Below, piece after piece: positions 48,474 through 56,477 of a DNA stretch of 64,000 nucleotides. The stretch comes from Bradyrhizobium sp. ISRA430 (GTDB taxonomy: Bacteria > Pseudomonadota > Alphaproteobacteria > Rhizobiales > Xanthobacteraceae): positions 1,178,001 to 1,242,000 of the forward strand of contig NZ_CP094516.1 in assembly GCF_029909975.1 (NCBI RefSeq). Direction: 5' to 3'. Position 1 is the first letter of the stretch, and each line of letters begins with the position of its first letter. The notes beneath the pieces were generated by a model. That model was not told where the DNA came from. It did not search any database and saw only the letters and a program-made list of their open reading frames with translations. Made by a program: the position numbers and the translations under genes.

Positions 48474-48653
48474 ATGAGCGAAGCCGAATTCAACTTGATG
48501 CTGGATGCCGTCCGGGACGCCATGGCGCCCGCGCCGGAGGAGGAATTCGTGCCCCGCTCGTGGACGTACGACGCAGCGCCCAAGGCTGCCAATGACAACG
48601 AGGGCGCCTGGCCCCTCTTGCCTTTTCCGGACGACTGGTACGCGGCCTGCTGA
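48474..48653 (+). CDS. Small hypothetical protein with an AANDN motif
   Basis: ATG 48474 follows CCGGAGGG at 4-6 bases, an excellent ribosome binding site. The 59-residue product starts MSEAEFNLMLDAVRDAMAPA, an amphipathic helix, followed by a Pro-rich stretch, the tetrad AANDNEGAWP and an aromatic end (PFPDDWYAAC). Short proteins carrying AANDN are frequent in rhizobia, and none that I know of has an assigned function. It converges on the large CHAT-hydrolase gene, whose stop is about 100 bases away. Confidence 0.65.
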   Translation: MSEAEFNLMLDAVRDAMAPAPEEEFVPRSWTYDAAPKAANDNEGAWPLLPFPDDWYAAC

Positions 48654-48756
48654 ACGATCCGCGCCTGACCAAATGGCCCGGCGCATGACGATCAATTCTT
48701 GGCGCCCGGTACCTCCTCGCCTTCAGGCAAACTGAATCATCACGGCTCCGCCGCCA

Positions 48757-51700
48757 TCAGGGGCGCACGGCCGTGGCGGCCGGATCGCCATAAACCGTAT
48801 AGGAGAGCCACGACAACTCGCCGGCGTCTTTCGAGGCGTTGCGGGCCGCGCGGGTCGCCTCCACCAGCGTCTGGCCGCCCAGCAGGCTCTCGTAGAATTT
48901 CTTGGCAAAGATCAAAGCCGTTGAATCGCCGACCGACCATTGCGCCCCGATGAAGGCGCCGGCTCCGCGGGTCGATACCGGCTTCAGGAATGCGGCGGCA
49001 AATCCGCCGACCCCCACCATCGAATTACCGGAACGGCCGGCCTGACAGGCGTTGAGGAAAACGATCGGCTGACTGTTGGCGTCGAACGCCAATGCGGTCT
49101 TCACGATCGAGTCCGTCAATTCATCGGTCTCGTAGCGCCCATCCTGGCCAAGGCGCCCGGTCATCAGCAGGCTCGCCCGGATGACACCGCCGACCGTAGA
49201 CGTTCCGTGGCCGCTGACATGCAGAATGTCGATCGGGCCCGGCCGCCGCAATTGCGCGTTCAACACCACAGAATCCGCCTCGAGCTGCACCGCGCCCGGA
49301 AACATCGTCTTCAAAACCTCCCGCTCCTGTTGCGCCTCGGGAAGCTCGTAGTCTGGCACCGGATAGTTCGGCACGACATAGCGAACGTGGTTCGGCCGGA
49401 CCGACAGCCGCCGCGGCGGCCATTGCGTATCGTGCAGCCAGCGGATGAGGCCATACTCGGCAAGGAAGCCTTCGCCGTCGACGTCCTGGCGATCGGGATC
49501 TGCCAGGAACATCATTTCCCAGGGAAAGCTGGTGTCTTCCGACAGGACCTGGATCCCCGCAATGCGCTTGCGGTTCGTCCATAACGCGCGCCGCAGGCGT
49601 TCGGGGAGCAGTTCGTTGGCCATGTCCTCGCCGATCGCACGCAACCGTGTCATGAAACGCTCGCGCGAGATCGAGTCGCTGAACCAGGCCGTCTCGACAT
49701 TCTTGAGCAGTTCGGTGACGTAGCTCTCCCGATTGAAGCCGTCGCGCAGCGATATCGTCTGGTTGATGTTGATGTTCGGATCGGCGCATTCGAGATCGAA
49801 GCGCAGGGAGATGCGGCCGGGAACAGGCTGGATCTCGTAGATGCGCAGGACGGCGTTGCGCTGCGCGGCAGGATTGACGGTCGCAGATGCAGTGACCGTG
49901 AGCATCTCGCTTTCGTCGTCGATGAAGATTGGGCGCAGCGTGAAGGATGTCAGGACGCGGGCGGATTGACGGATCTCGACCAGAAACTCGGCAGCTCCGA
50001 ATGCCACACCGTCGACCCGGAAAACGAATGTCACCGGATTGTCGTCGGCTGGAGCTTCAGTGACGACCTCGGCGGGCACGGGATCGACCACGCGCGCATT
50101 CTTTAATCCGATGACCTCGATCGTCAGCGGTTGAGCCAACGAGACGGCCACAGGGCCGCTCTTGGCACTCGTCGCCGAGACCGCGAGATCAATGGCGGCG
50201 CGCGACACGATCACCTCCAGACGCGTTCGCTTGCCAAGCGGCGGGTTCGGCGGCATTCGCGCGGCAAAATGACATTCCGAATCCGTCCTGACCCGGCCTG
50301 TCGCCGGCTGGTTTTCGGAATCCGGCAGCAGCTTGTCGAGTTTTATCCCGCGAAGCTCGTCCGACATCAGGACGCGGCCAGTGGGCAGCGCGCCTCTTCT
50401 GAGCGGCCTTCCAACAGGCGCGGTTGGTGTGACTGGCGGCACGACCGGTGCCGCCTCGAGTACGACTGATGGTGCAGAGGCCGGAATCGGCGGGGCGAGC
50501 AATTCCGCTGGAGCTGGCAATCCCAGCCACCCCGACAGTTTATCGGCGACTTCGGGCTGAGCAAAATACGTGATGTGGTAGACCCTGTCGGTCTCGCCAA
50601 ACGGAAATTCGTGCTCGCTGGCGAGGCGGGCTGAAAGTGTACCCAACGCGGTCATCGCGGCCGTGTCGACCACCAGATCGTTGGCCTGATCCTTGAACAG
50701 GCGATCGGCGATACGATCGATCAGCAGTTCCGCCGTTTCCTTGGCGATCCCCGCTCCGATCTCGAATGCCGGCTCGAAGTTGGCCGAAACCGCGAAATAT
50801 GTCGTGTTGGGCGAGCCGGGATTCTGCGCTTGATTCAACTGAGTGACAACGTTCCCATCCGGGCGCATCGCCGCCAGACCGGGCACCACGTTGTCTTCGA
50901 TCGCCGCATCGGCAAGCGCTTGAGCGAAACGCCCCAACAGGCTGACGCTGGTCGAAAAGGCTTTTCCGATCGCTATCCCGGTCGGTCCACCGAACGAACC
51001 GAGCATGGTCGAGCCGCGTGCGAACAGATTGGTGTAGGTGTCGAGAAGGTCCTTGACGTTTTCCGGCTCGGCCAGATGCGTCCCGCCATTGGTGCAGCCG
51101 ACGAATACCGCGCGGTTGAAGACCACGCCGGGCAGCACGGCATCGGCACCACCGAGCAGCCCTTCCATCAGGCTCCTCAGCACGAGTCCGCCGCGGCTAT
51201 AGGCGATCGCATCGATCTTCGAGCCTTCCGGCAGGGCGAGGCCGCCGAGGGCCGTCAGTATCTGCTGCGCATTCGTCATTGGGTCTTCGGTCAGCGTGCG
51301 ATGATCGAAGCCGAGAATGAGATGGTACGCCTTCAGCGCGCCCGAAAGGAATGCGCGACCCTTCGGATGCGAGACGAGATGGCCGAAGCTGCCCCGCGTT
51401 GACGAGAACGTGCCATGGACAAACAGCAGGATCTTCTGCGCCGGTCCGGCCGTCGTCGCCTGGATCGTGAGAGGTCGCCAGGTCTCGATGTCCAGACTCG
51501 GCATGGCAACGGGCCCAGGCTGGAGCGCGCCTTCCAGGCGCGCGGCAAGCGTTGCCGCCGCCCACCGACCGACATATTTGAACACGACGACGCGGACCTG
51601 ATCGAGCACCGCATCGACCAGCCAGTCGGTGAAGACGTTGCGGCGCGGCGGTGCCGCCCCAGGGGGAGCGACGGCCGGCGGCCTCACCAGGGTGAAAGAA

Positions 51701-52068
51701 AGTTGACGCTGAGCCCGGCGCGCGCCGGGCGGACCGGGCACCTCGTCCGGCGTGACCCAGGTAAACACGCCGTTGGCCTCGACCAGCACCACGGCGCCCT
51801 CACCCGGCGCGATATCGACCTCCACGCGCGGGATGTCCCCCGGAGTTGCTCGCATGGATCGTTGCGCGCCACGCGGCGGCACCAGGATCCCGTCGGCGGC
51901 CACGGTCAGGCCGGCATCGGCGAGACCCGACGGCAATGCGGGCGAGACACCCGGACTTGCCCGCATCCGGCGAACGGCGACGCCGGGCACATCGGGAGTT
52001 AGGACTTCCACACGAACGCTCTCGGGGTGCGTGATGGTCACGCCGGTTGCCATCGGTGTCGTTGCCAT
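48757..52068 (-). CDS. Alpha/beta-hydrolase-CHAT protease fusion protein
   Basis: ATG 52068 has GGAGGGGG six bases upstream, giving 1103 residues with no signal peptide. Residues 1-190 are of unknown fold and carry two MRASPG/MRATPG-containing repeats. Residues 195-480 form a lipase-like alpha/beta-hydrolase with an oxyanion His218-Gly-Thr-Phe motif (LFVHGTF) and a nucleophile elbow AYSRGG with Ser291. A Pro-rich linker (residues 540-570) and a beta-rich part (about 600-740) follow. The C-terminal CHAT domain (about 780-1103) has the caspase-type His954 (HVSGHGTS) and Cys1008 (FLNACQAGRSG) and ends in the usual YTVYGDP. CHAT proteases and lipases both act as effectors in bacterial immune and self-killing systems, so a conflict role is plausible. 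No partner gene is obvious, and the substrate is unknown. Confidence 0.9.
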   Translation of the reverse strand: MATTPMATGVTITHPESVRVEVLTPDVPGVAVRRMRASPGVSPALPSGLADAGLTVAADGILVPPRGAQRSMRATPGDIPRVEVDIAPGEGAVVLVEANGVFTWVTPDEVPGPPGARRAQRQLSFTLVRPPAVAPPGAAPPRRNVFTDWLVDAVLDQVRVVVFKYVGRWAAATLAARLEGALQPGPVAMPSLDIETWRPLTIQATTAGPAQKILLFVHGTFSSTRGSFGHLVSHPKGRAFLSGALKAYHLILGFDHRTLTEDPMTNAQQILTALGGLALPEGSKIDAIAYSRGGLVLRSLMEGLLGGADAVLPGVVFNRAVFVGCTNGGTHLAEPENVKDLLDTYTNLFARGSTMLGSFGGPTGIAIGKAFSTSVSLLGRFAQALADAAIEDNVVPGLAAMRPDGNVVTQLNQAQNPGSPNTTYFAVSANFEPAFEIGAGIAKETAELLIDRIADRLFKDQANDLVVDTAAMTALGTLSARLASEHEFPFGETDRVYHITYFAQPEVADKLSGWLGLPAPAELLAPPIPASAPSVVLEAAPVVPPVTPTAPVGRPLRRGALPTGRVLMSDELRGIKLDKLLPDSENQPATGRVRTDSECHFAARMPPNPPLGKRTRLEVIVSRAAIDLAVSATSAKSGPVAVSLAQPLTIEVIGLKNARVVDPVPAEVVTEAPADDNPVTFVFRVDGVAFGAAEFLVEIRQSARVLTSFTLRPIFIDDESEMLTVTASATVNPAAQRNAVLRIYEIQPVPGRISLRFDLECADPNININQTISLRDGFNRESYVTELLKNVETAWFSDSISRERFMTRLRAIGEDMANELLPERLRRALWTNRKRIAGIQVLSEDTSFPWEMMFLADPDRQDVDGEGFLAEYGLIRWLHDTQWPPRRLSVRPNHVRYVVPNYPVPDYELPEAQQEREVLKTMFPGAVQLEADSVVLNAQLRRPGPIDILHVSGHGTSTVGGVIRASLLMTGRLGQDGRYETDELTDSIVKTALAFDANSQPIVFLNACQAGRSGNSMVGVGGFAAAFLKPVSTRGAGAFIGAQWSVGDSTALIFAKKFYESLLGGQTLVEATRAARNASKDAGELSWLSYTVYGDPAATAVRP

Positions 52069-52457
52069 GTGGCCCCCTCCATTGGCGATCAATGAGGATT
52101 CCTACCAAGGGTTGTATCCGTCAAGCCTGTCCCGACGTTCAATTCCTGACCGTGCGCAGATGAATTTCAGTCCTTGGCGCCGTCCTGCGAATGAGCTCAT
52201 CCGATGCGGCGTTCGGCCTCACGGACTGCGAGACCTTTTGTCGTTGACGGGCTTGTCGGCGTCGCGTGAAAATCGTCCCGAGCCCCCACGCACATCGGAG
52301 CTGAGCGAGGACTGCTTTGGTCAACTCGTGCCGCGAATTTCGACCGCCCGATCGTGCGCGAATGCGGCCGTGCCAGCCCGATCCGCGGGGCCCGGCAAAG
52401 TCGGACGAAGGCGGTTGCCTAAACGGTTGATCCCCTATATTGCTCCGCCCTCACAGG
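52069..52457. other. 389-base gene-free stretch between the CHAT gene and tRNA-Cys
   Basis: No frame on either strand shows coding features or a ribosome binding site; a 61-codon minus-strand frame at 52139-52324 looks random. The region must hold the promoters of the CHAT gene (minus) and of tRNA-Cys (plus). I see no palindrome or clear -35/-10 pair. Confidence 0.4.
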
Positions 52458-52531
52458 GGCCACGTGGCGGAGTGGTTACGCAGCGGTCTGCAAAACCGTT
52501 TACACCAGTTCAATTCTGGTCGTGGCCTCCA
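52458..52531 (+). tRNA. tRNA-Cys (GCA)
   Basis: The 74 bases fold as a cloverleaf: acceptor GGCCACG paired with CGTGGCC, discriminator T, and an encoded CCA. The D-arm is GCGGAGTGGTTACGC, the anticodon arm has GCA in GGTCTGCAAAACC, and the T-loop is AGTTCAATTCT. Anticodon GCA specifies Cys. Confidence 0.97.
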
Positions 52532-52584
52532 TTCCAACTCATTGAAATATTTACAGCATTTTTCGTCCCCGACGGGATGGAGAC

Positions 52585-53325
52585 TTAGTGCCGCTTGCCG
52601 CGTCGGAAGTCGCGCCGGCGCCCCTTTGGAACCGGCTTGGGTGCCAATTCCGGCATCGTCGCCTGGACCTCGCGATACCGCGCTAACATCCGTTCAAAAC
52701 TGGCGTGCAGCGCCTCGGCGATGTCGGGACGCCGTTCCAGGCCCGCCAGCATCACGGCAGCCGCCTCGATGGTCGAGAGCCCATCGCGGCGCGGCTCGCG
52801 GCGCAGGCGCCCGTAGCGCGACGGGTGGGCCGGGTTGAGGATCACGCGCTGGCACTTCAGCATCCAGGGATTGCGCCACCACAGCGCTTTGGCCTGGCTC
52901 CAGGTGCCGTCGAGCAGCACCACGCCTTCGATCTTGCTCAGGATGGCGCGCTGGTTCTCGGCAATCTCGCCTTTGCGGGTGAGTGCCACGATGTCGCCCT
53001 CGGCCTCGAGTTCGGCCGCGCGCGCCGAGCCGAGATAGAGTACGGCCCAGCGCGCGGGATTTTCGACCGGCCGGCCCAACGCTTTGGCAAGGCTTGGCCA
53101 GGACAGGCCGACCCGCACCGTGGCGTTGGCAAAATGCCTCGCCGTCAGGCGCGCAGTGCCGAGCGCCCTGTCCTGCTCCTGCGGATGCTGGAGGATCAGC
53201 AGCGCGATGCGGCTCTTGAGCGGCATGACGCTGTCGCAGATGCACAGCGGCATCGGCTTCTGGCAGTGCGGGCATTCGGGGATCGGCGCGACTGCCGCAG
53301 CCGTCGTGTCCTGTGGGTTCGACAT
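52585..53325 (-). CDS. DTW-domain tRNA-uridine aminocarboxypropyltransferase
   Basis: The 246-residue protein has an N-terminal zinc knuckle (CPHCQKPMPLCICD), the DTW motif (VLLDGTWSQAKAL) and the SAM-related motif RREPRRDGLSTIEA, in the order found in TapT/DTWD enzymes. Those transfer the aminocarboxypropyl group of SAM to uridine in tRNA (acp3U). The tail is very basic (PKGRRRDFRRGKRH), suiting tRNA binding. It ends 54 bases from tRNA-Cys, probably by chance. The RND permease gene upstream ends 41 bases before the start at ATG 53325. Confidence 0.92.
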   Translation of the reverse strand: MSNPQDTTAAAVAPIPECPHCQKPMPLCICDSVMPLKSRIALLILQHPQEQDRALGTARLTARHFANATVRVGLSWPSLAKALGRPVENPARWAVLYLGSARAAELEAEGDIVALTRKGEIAENQRAILSKIEGVVLLDGTWSQAKALWWRNPWMLKCQRVILNPAHPSRYGRLRREPRRDGLSTIEAAAVMLAGLERRPDIAEALHASFERMLARYREVQATMPELAPKPVPKGRRRDFRRGKRH

Positions 53326-53366
53326 GGCCGCCGCTATACGCTCCGCGGGGCGCGGCAACAACCCGC

Positions 53367-56300
53367 CTATTCCGCCGGCGCGGCCAGCGCGCGCGGCTCG
53401 GAGCGCCGCCGCAGGCGGTCGATCAAGAGATAGATCACAGGCGTAGTGTAGAGCGTCAGGACCTGCGAGACCAACAGGCCGCCGATGATGGTGATTCCGA
53501 GCGGACGCCGGAGCTCCGTACCCGGACCAGTCGCGATCACGAGGGGGATGCCGGCGAACAGCGCCGCCATGGTCGTCATCAGGATGGGACGGAAGCGCGC
53601 CTGGCAGGCCTCGAAGATCGCCTCCGCCGAGGACAGGCCACGCTGGCGCTCGGTATCGAGCGCGAAATCGACCATCATGATGCCGTTCTTCTTGACGATG
53701 CCGATCAACAGGATGATGCCGACGAAGGCGATCACCGTCAGCGGCGTATTGGTGACCTGCAAGGCCAGGAGCGCGCCGAGGCCCGCCGAGGGCAGCGTCG
53801 AGATGATGGTCAGGGGATGGGCGAGGCTCTCATAGAGCACGCCGAGCACGATATACATCGCGACCAGCGCGCCGAGGATGAGCAGCGGCTGGCGGCCGCT
53901 GGTCCTGGCGAAATCGCCGGCATTGCCGTCAAAGCTGCCGCGGATGCCCTCGGGCATGTGCAATCCCTCGACCGCACGCTGGATGTTCTCCGTGGCGACC
54001 TGGAGCGGCACGTTCGGCAAGAGGTTGAAGGATACGGTGGTCGAGGGGAATGCCTGGGAATGATAGACCGCGAGCGCGGCAAGGCCACGCGTCGCGTGCA
54101 CCACGGCCGACAGCGGCACCTGCGCGTCGCCCGCGCCGGCGACGTAAATGCGATCGAGATTGGAGGGATCGACCTGGAATTTCGGATCGATCTCCAGCAC
54201 GACCATATACTGGTTGCGCTGGGTGTAGATGATCGAGATCTGCCGCTGCGAGAACGCGTTATTCAGTGCGTTGTCGATGTCCTGGACTTTGACGCCAAGC
54301 GTCGCGGCCTTCTGGCGGTCGATATTCAGCGTAAGCTGCAGGCCGCCGGGATCGCGGTCGCTGGAAATGTCGGTAATGCCTTCGACCGTCTCCATGCGCT
54401 TGGCCACGATCGGGGCCCATTTCTGCAACAGGCCGAGGTCCGTGCTGGTCAGCGTATACTGGTAATCGGAGTCGCTCTGCCGTCCACCGGCGCGCACATC
54501 CTGGGCGGCAAACATGAAGAGCCGGATGCCGGGCACGGGATACAGCGCGCGTCGCAGCCGGTCGATCACGAGCTGCGTCGAGATATAGCCGCGCTCTTCC
54601 GGCGGCTTCAGGCTGATGTACATGATGCCGCGATTCGAGGTCGCGCCGCCCGGTCCCCCGCCGCCGCTACCGACCGTCGAGCCGATCCCGGCCACCGCTG
54701 GATCCTGCATCACGATGTCGGCAAGCCGCTGCTGCAGGCCCAGCATCGACTGGAACGAGATATCGGCCGAGGCGCGTGTCGCGCCGATGACGAAGCCCGA
54801 GTCATCGGTCGGGAAATAGCCCTTGGGCACCTTGACGTAGAGCGTCACCGTGAGGCCGATGGTGGCAAAGAACACCAGCAGCGTCAGCAGCGGAAACTCC
54901 AGCACGACGCGCAAGGTGCGCGTGTAGAAGGCGACGATGCGCGACAACGATCCCTCGATCATCCGATCGAACAGCGTTGCGGTTCCCGAGGTGGTCTGCC
55001 GGACATAATGGGCGCAGATCATCGGCGTCACCGTCAGCGACACCAGCGTCGAGACCAGAATCGCGAAGGTGAGCGTCAGCGAGAATTCGCGCAACAGCCG
55101 GCCGACGATGCCGTCCATGAAGATCAGGGGCGTGAAAGCCGCGATCAGCGACAGGCTGATCGACACCACGGTGAAGCCGATCTGACGAGCCCCCTCCTGC
55201 GCTGCCTGGAACGGCCGCATGCCATGCCCGAGGTTGCGGAACATGTTCTCGATCATGACGATGGCGTCGTCGACCACGAAGCCGACTGAAATCGCGAGGG
55301 CCATCAGCGACAGATTGTCGATGGAGAAGCCGGCCAGCCACATGCCGGCACAAGTGCCGGCGAGCGCGAGCGGCACCGAGATGCCGGCTGCGATGGTCGG
55401 GGTGAGGCGACGCAGGAACACGAACACCACGACCATCACCAGGACGGCGGTCGCAAGCAGCGTCCACTGCATGTCCTGCACGCTGGCCCGGATCGTGCCG
55501 GTGCGATCGACCAGGGTGGAGATCTCGACGCCGGCCGGAATCCATTGCTTCAGCTTGGGGATCAGCGCCTTGACCCGGTCGACAGTGTCGATGACGTTGG
55601 CGTCCCCCTGCTTGGTGATCTGGATCAGCACCGCCGGCTGCTTGTTGAACCAGGCGATCGAACGCGCGTTGCGGACGGCGTCCTCGATCTCGGCGACGTC
55701 GGAGAGCCTTACGAAATTGCCGTTCGAGCTTTTGATGACGATGTCGCGAAATTCTTTGGCCGTGCGCATCTGCCGGTTGAGCGATAGCGTCTCGCTCTGG
55801 CGATCGCCGTTGAAGATGCCGACCGGGCCGAGGGGATTGGCGTTGATGATCGCGGTGCGCACGTCATCGGTGGCGATGCCGGCGTTCGACAGCGCTACCG
55901 GATTGAGCTGGATCCGCACCGCCGGCTGGTCCGCACCGCTCACCGTCACGTCGCCGACGCCCGGCACCTGTGAGATGCGCTGCGCCAGCACGGTATCGGC
56001 GACGTCGTAGATCGCGCTCGCCGAGAGCGTCTTCGAAGTCAGCGCCAGCACGAACACGGGCGCGCCTGCGGTGTTGGCTTTGCGAAAGCGCGGCAGCGTC
56101 GGCAAGTCGCTCGGCAGGTCAACGAGCGAAGCATTGATGGCGGCCTGCACGTCGCGGGCGGCCTTGTCGATGTTGCGGCCGATGTCGAACTGGAGCTGGA
56201 TGCTGGTCGTGCCCAGCGAACTCGTCGAGGTGATCTGGTTGATGCCTGCGATTTCGCCCAGCCGCCGTTCCAACGGCGAGGCCACCGTCGCCGCCATCAC

Positions 56301-56477
56301 CGAAGGATCGGCGCCGGGCCGCGTCGCGGAGACGAAGATGGCGGGGAAGTCGACATTCGGCACCGAAGCGACCGGCAGGAACTCGTAGGCGACGACACCC
56401 AGCAGAAACAGCCCGATCGACAGCAGCGTGGTCGCGACCGGGCGGCGGATGAACGGCTCCGAGATCGACGCCATCAC
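53367..56477 (-). CDS. RND multidrug efflux permease (MdtC-like)
   Basis: The 1036-residue inner-membrane pump has the RND layout: one N-terminal helix (SEPFIRRPVATTLLSIG), a large periplasmic domain, eleven further helices and a second periplasmic domain. The proton-relay Asp pair is in VGFVVDDAIVMIENMF. Closest in type is MdtC, which forms a mixed trimer with MdtB. The start overlaps the upstream permease stop by four bases. Proline/alanine-rich ends and motifs are intact. Confidence 0.95.
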   Translation of the reverse strand: MMASISEPFIRRPVATTLLSIGLFLLGVVAYEFLPVASVPNVDFPAIFVSATRPGADPSVMAATVASPLERRLGEIAGINQITSTSSLGTTSIQLQFDIGRNIDKAARDVQAAINASLVDLPSDLPTLPRFRKANTAGAPVFVLALTSKTLSASAIYDVADTVLAQRISQVPGVGDVTVSGADQPAVRIQLNPVALSNAGIATDDVRTAIINANPLGPVGIFNGDRQSETLSLNRQMRTAKEFRDIVIKSSNGNFVRLSDVAEIEDAVRNARSIAWFNKQPAVLIQITKQGDANVIDTVDRVKALIPKLKQWIPAGVEISTLVDRTGTIRASVQDMQWTLLATAVLVMVVVFVFLRRLTPTIAAGISVPLALAGTCAGMWLAGFSIDNLSLMALAISVGFVVDDAIVMIENMFRNLGHGMRPFQAAQEGARQIGFTVVSISLSLIAAFTPLIFMDGIVGRLLREFSLTLTFAILVSTLVSLTVTPMICAHYVRQTTSGTATLFDRMIEGSLSRIVAFYTRTLRVVLEFPLLTLLVFFATIGLTVTLYVKVPKGYFPTDDSGFVIGATRASADISFQSMLGLQQRLADIVMQDPAVAGIGSTVGSGGGGPGGATSNRGIMYISLKPPEERGYISTQLVIDRLRRALYPVPGIRLFMFAAQDVRAGGRQSDSDYQYTLTSTDLGLLQKWAPIVAKRMETVEGITDISSDRDPGGLQLTLNIDRQKAATLGVKVQDIDNALNNAFSQRQISIIYTQRNQYMVVLEIDPKFQVDPSNLDRIYVAGAGDAQVPLSAVVHATRGLAALAVYHSQAFPSTTVSFNLLPNVPLQVATENIQRAVEGLHMPEGIRGSFDGNAGDFARTSGRQPLLILGALVAMYIVLGVLYESLAHPLTIISTLPSAGLGALLALQVTNTPLTVIAFVGIILLIGIVKKNGIMMVDFALDTERQRGLSSAEAIFEACQARFRPILMTTMAALFAGIPLVIATGPGTELRRPLGITIIGGLLVSQVLTLYTTPVIYLLIDRLRRRSEPRALAAPAE

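Noticed and set aside
52139..52324. A 61-codon minus-strand frame between the CHAT gene and tRNA-Cys
   Set aside because: No start signal, no motif, and composition typical of random frames in this genome.
47685..52531. Integrated element using the tRNA genes as attachment sites
   Set aside because: No integrase, no duplicated tRNA 3' end and no direct repeats at the borders were seen; only the positional argument remains.
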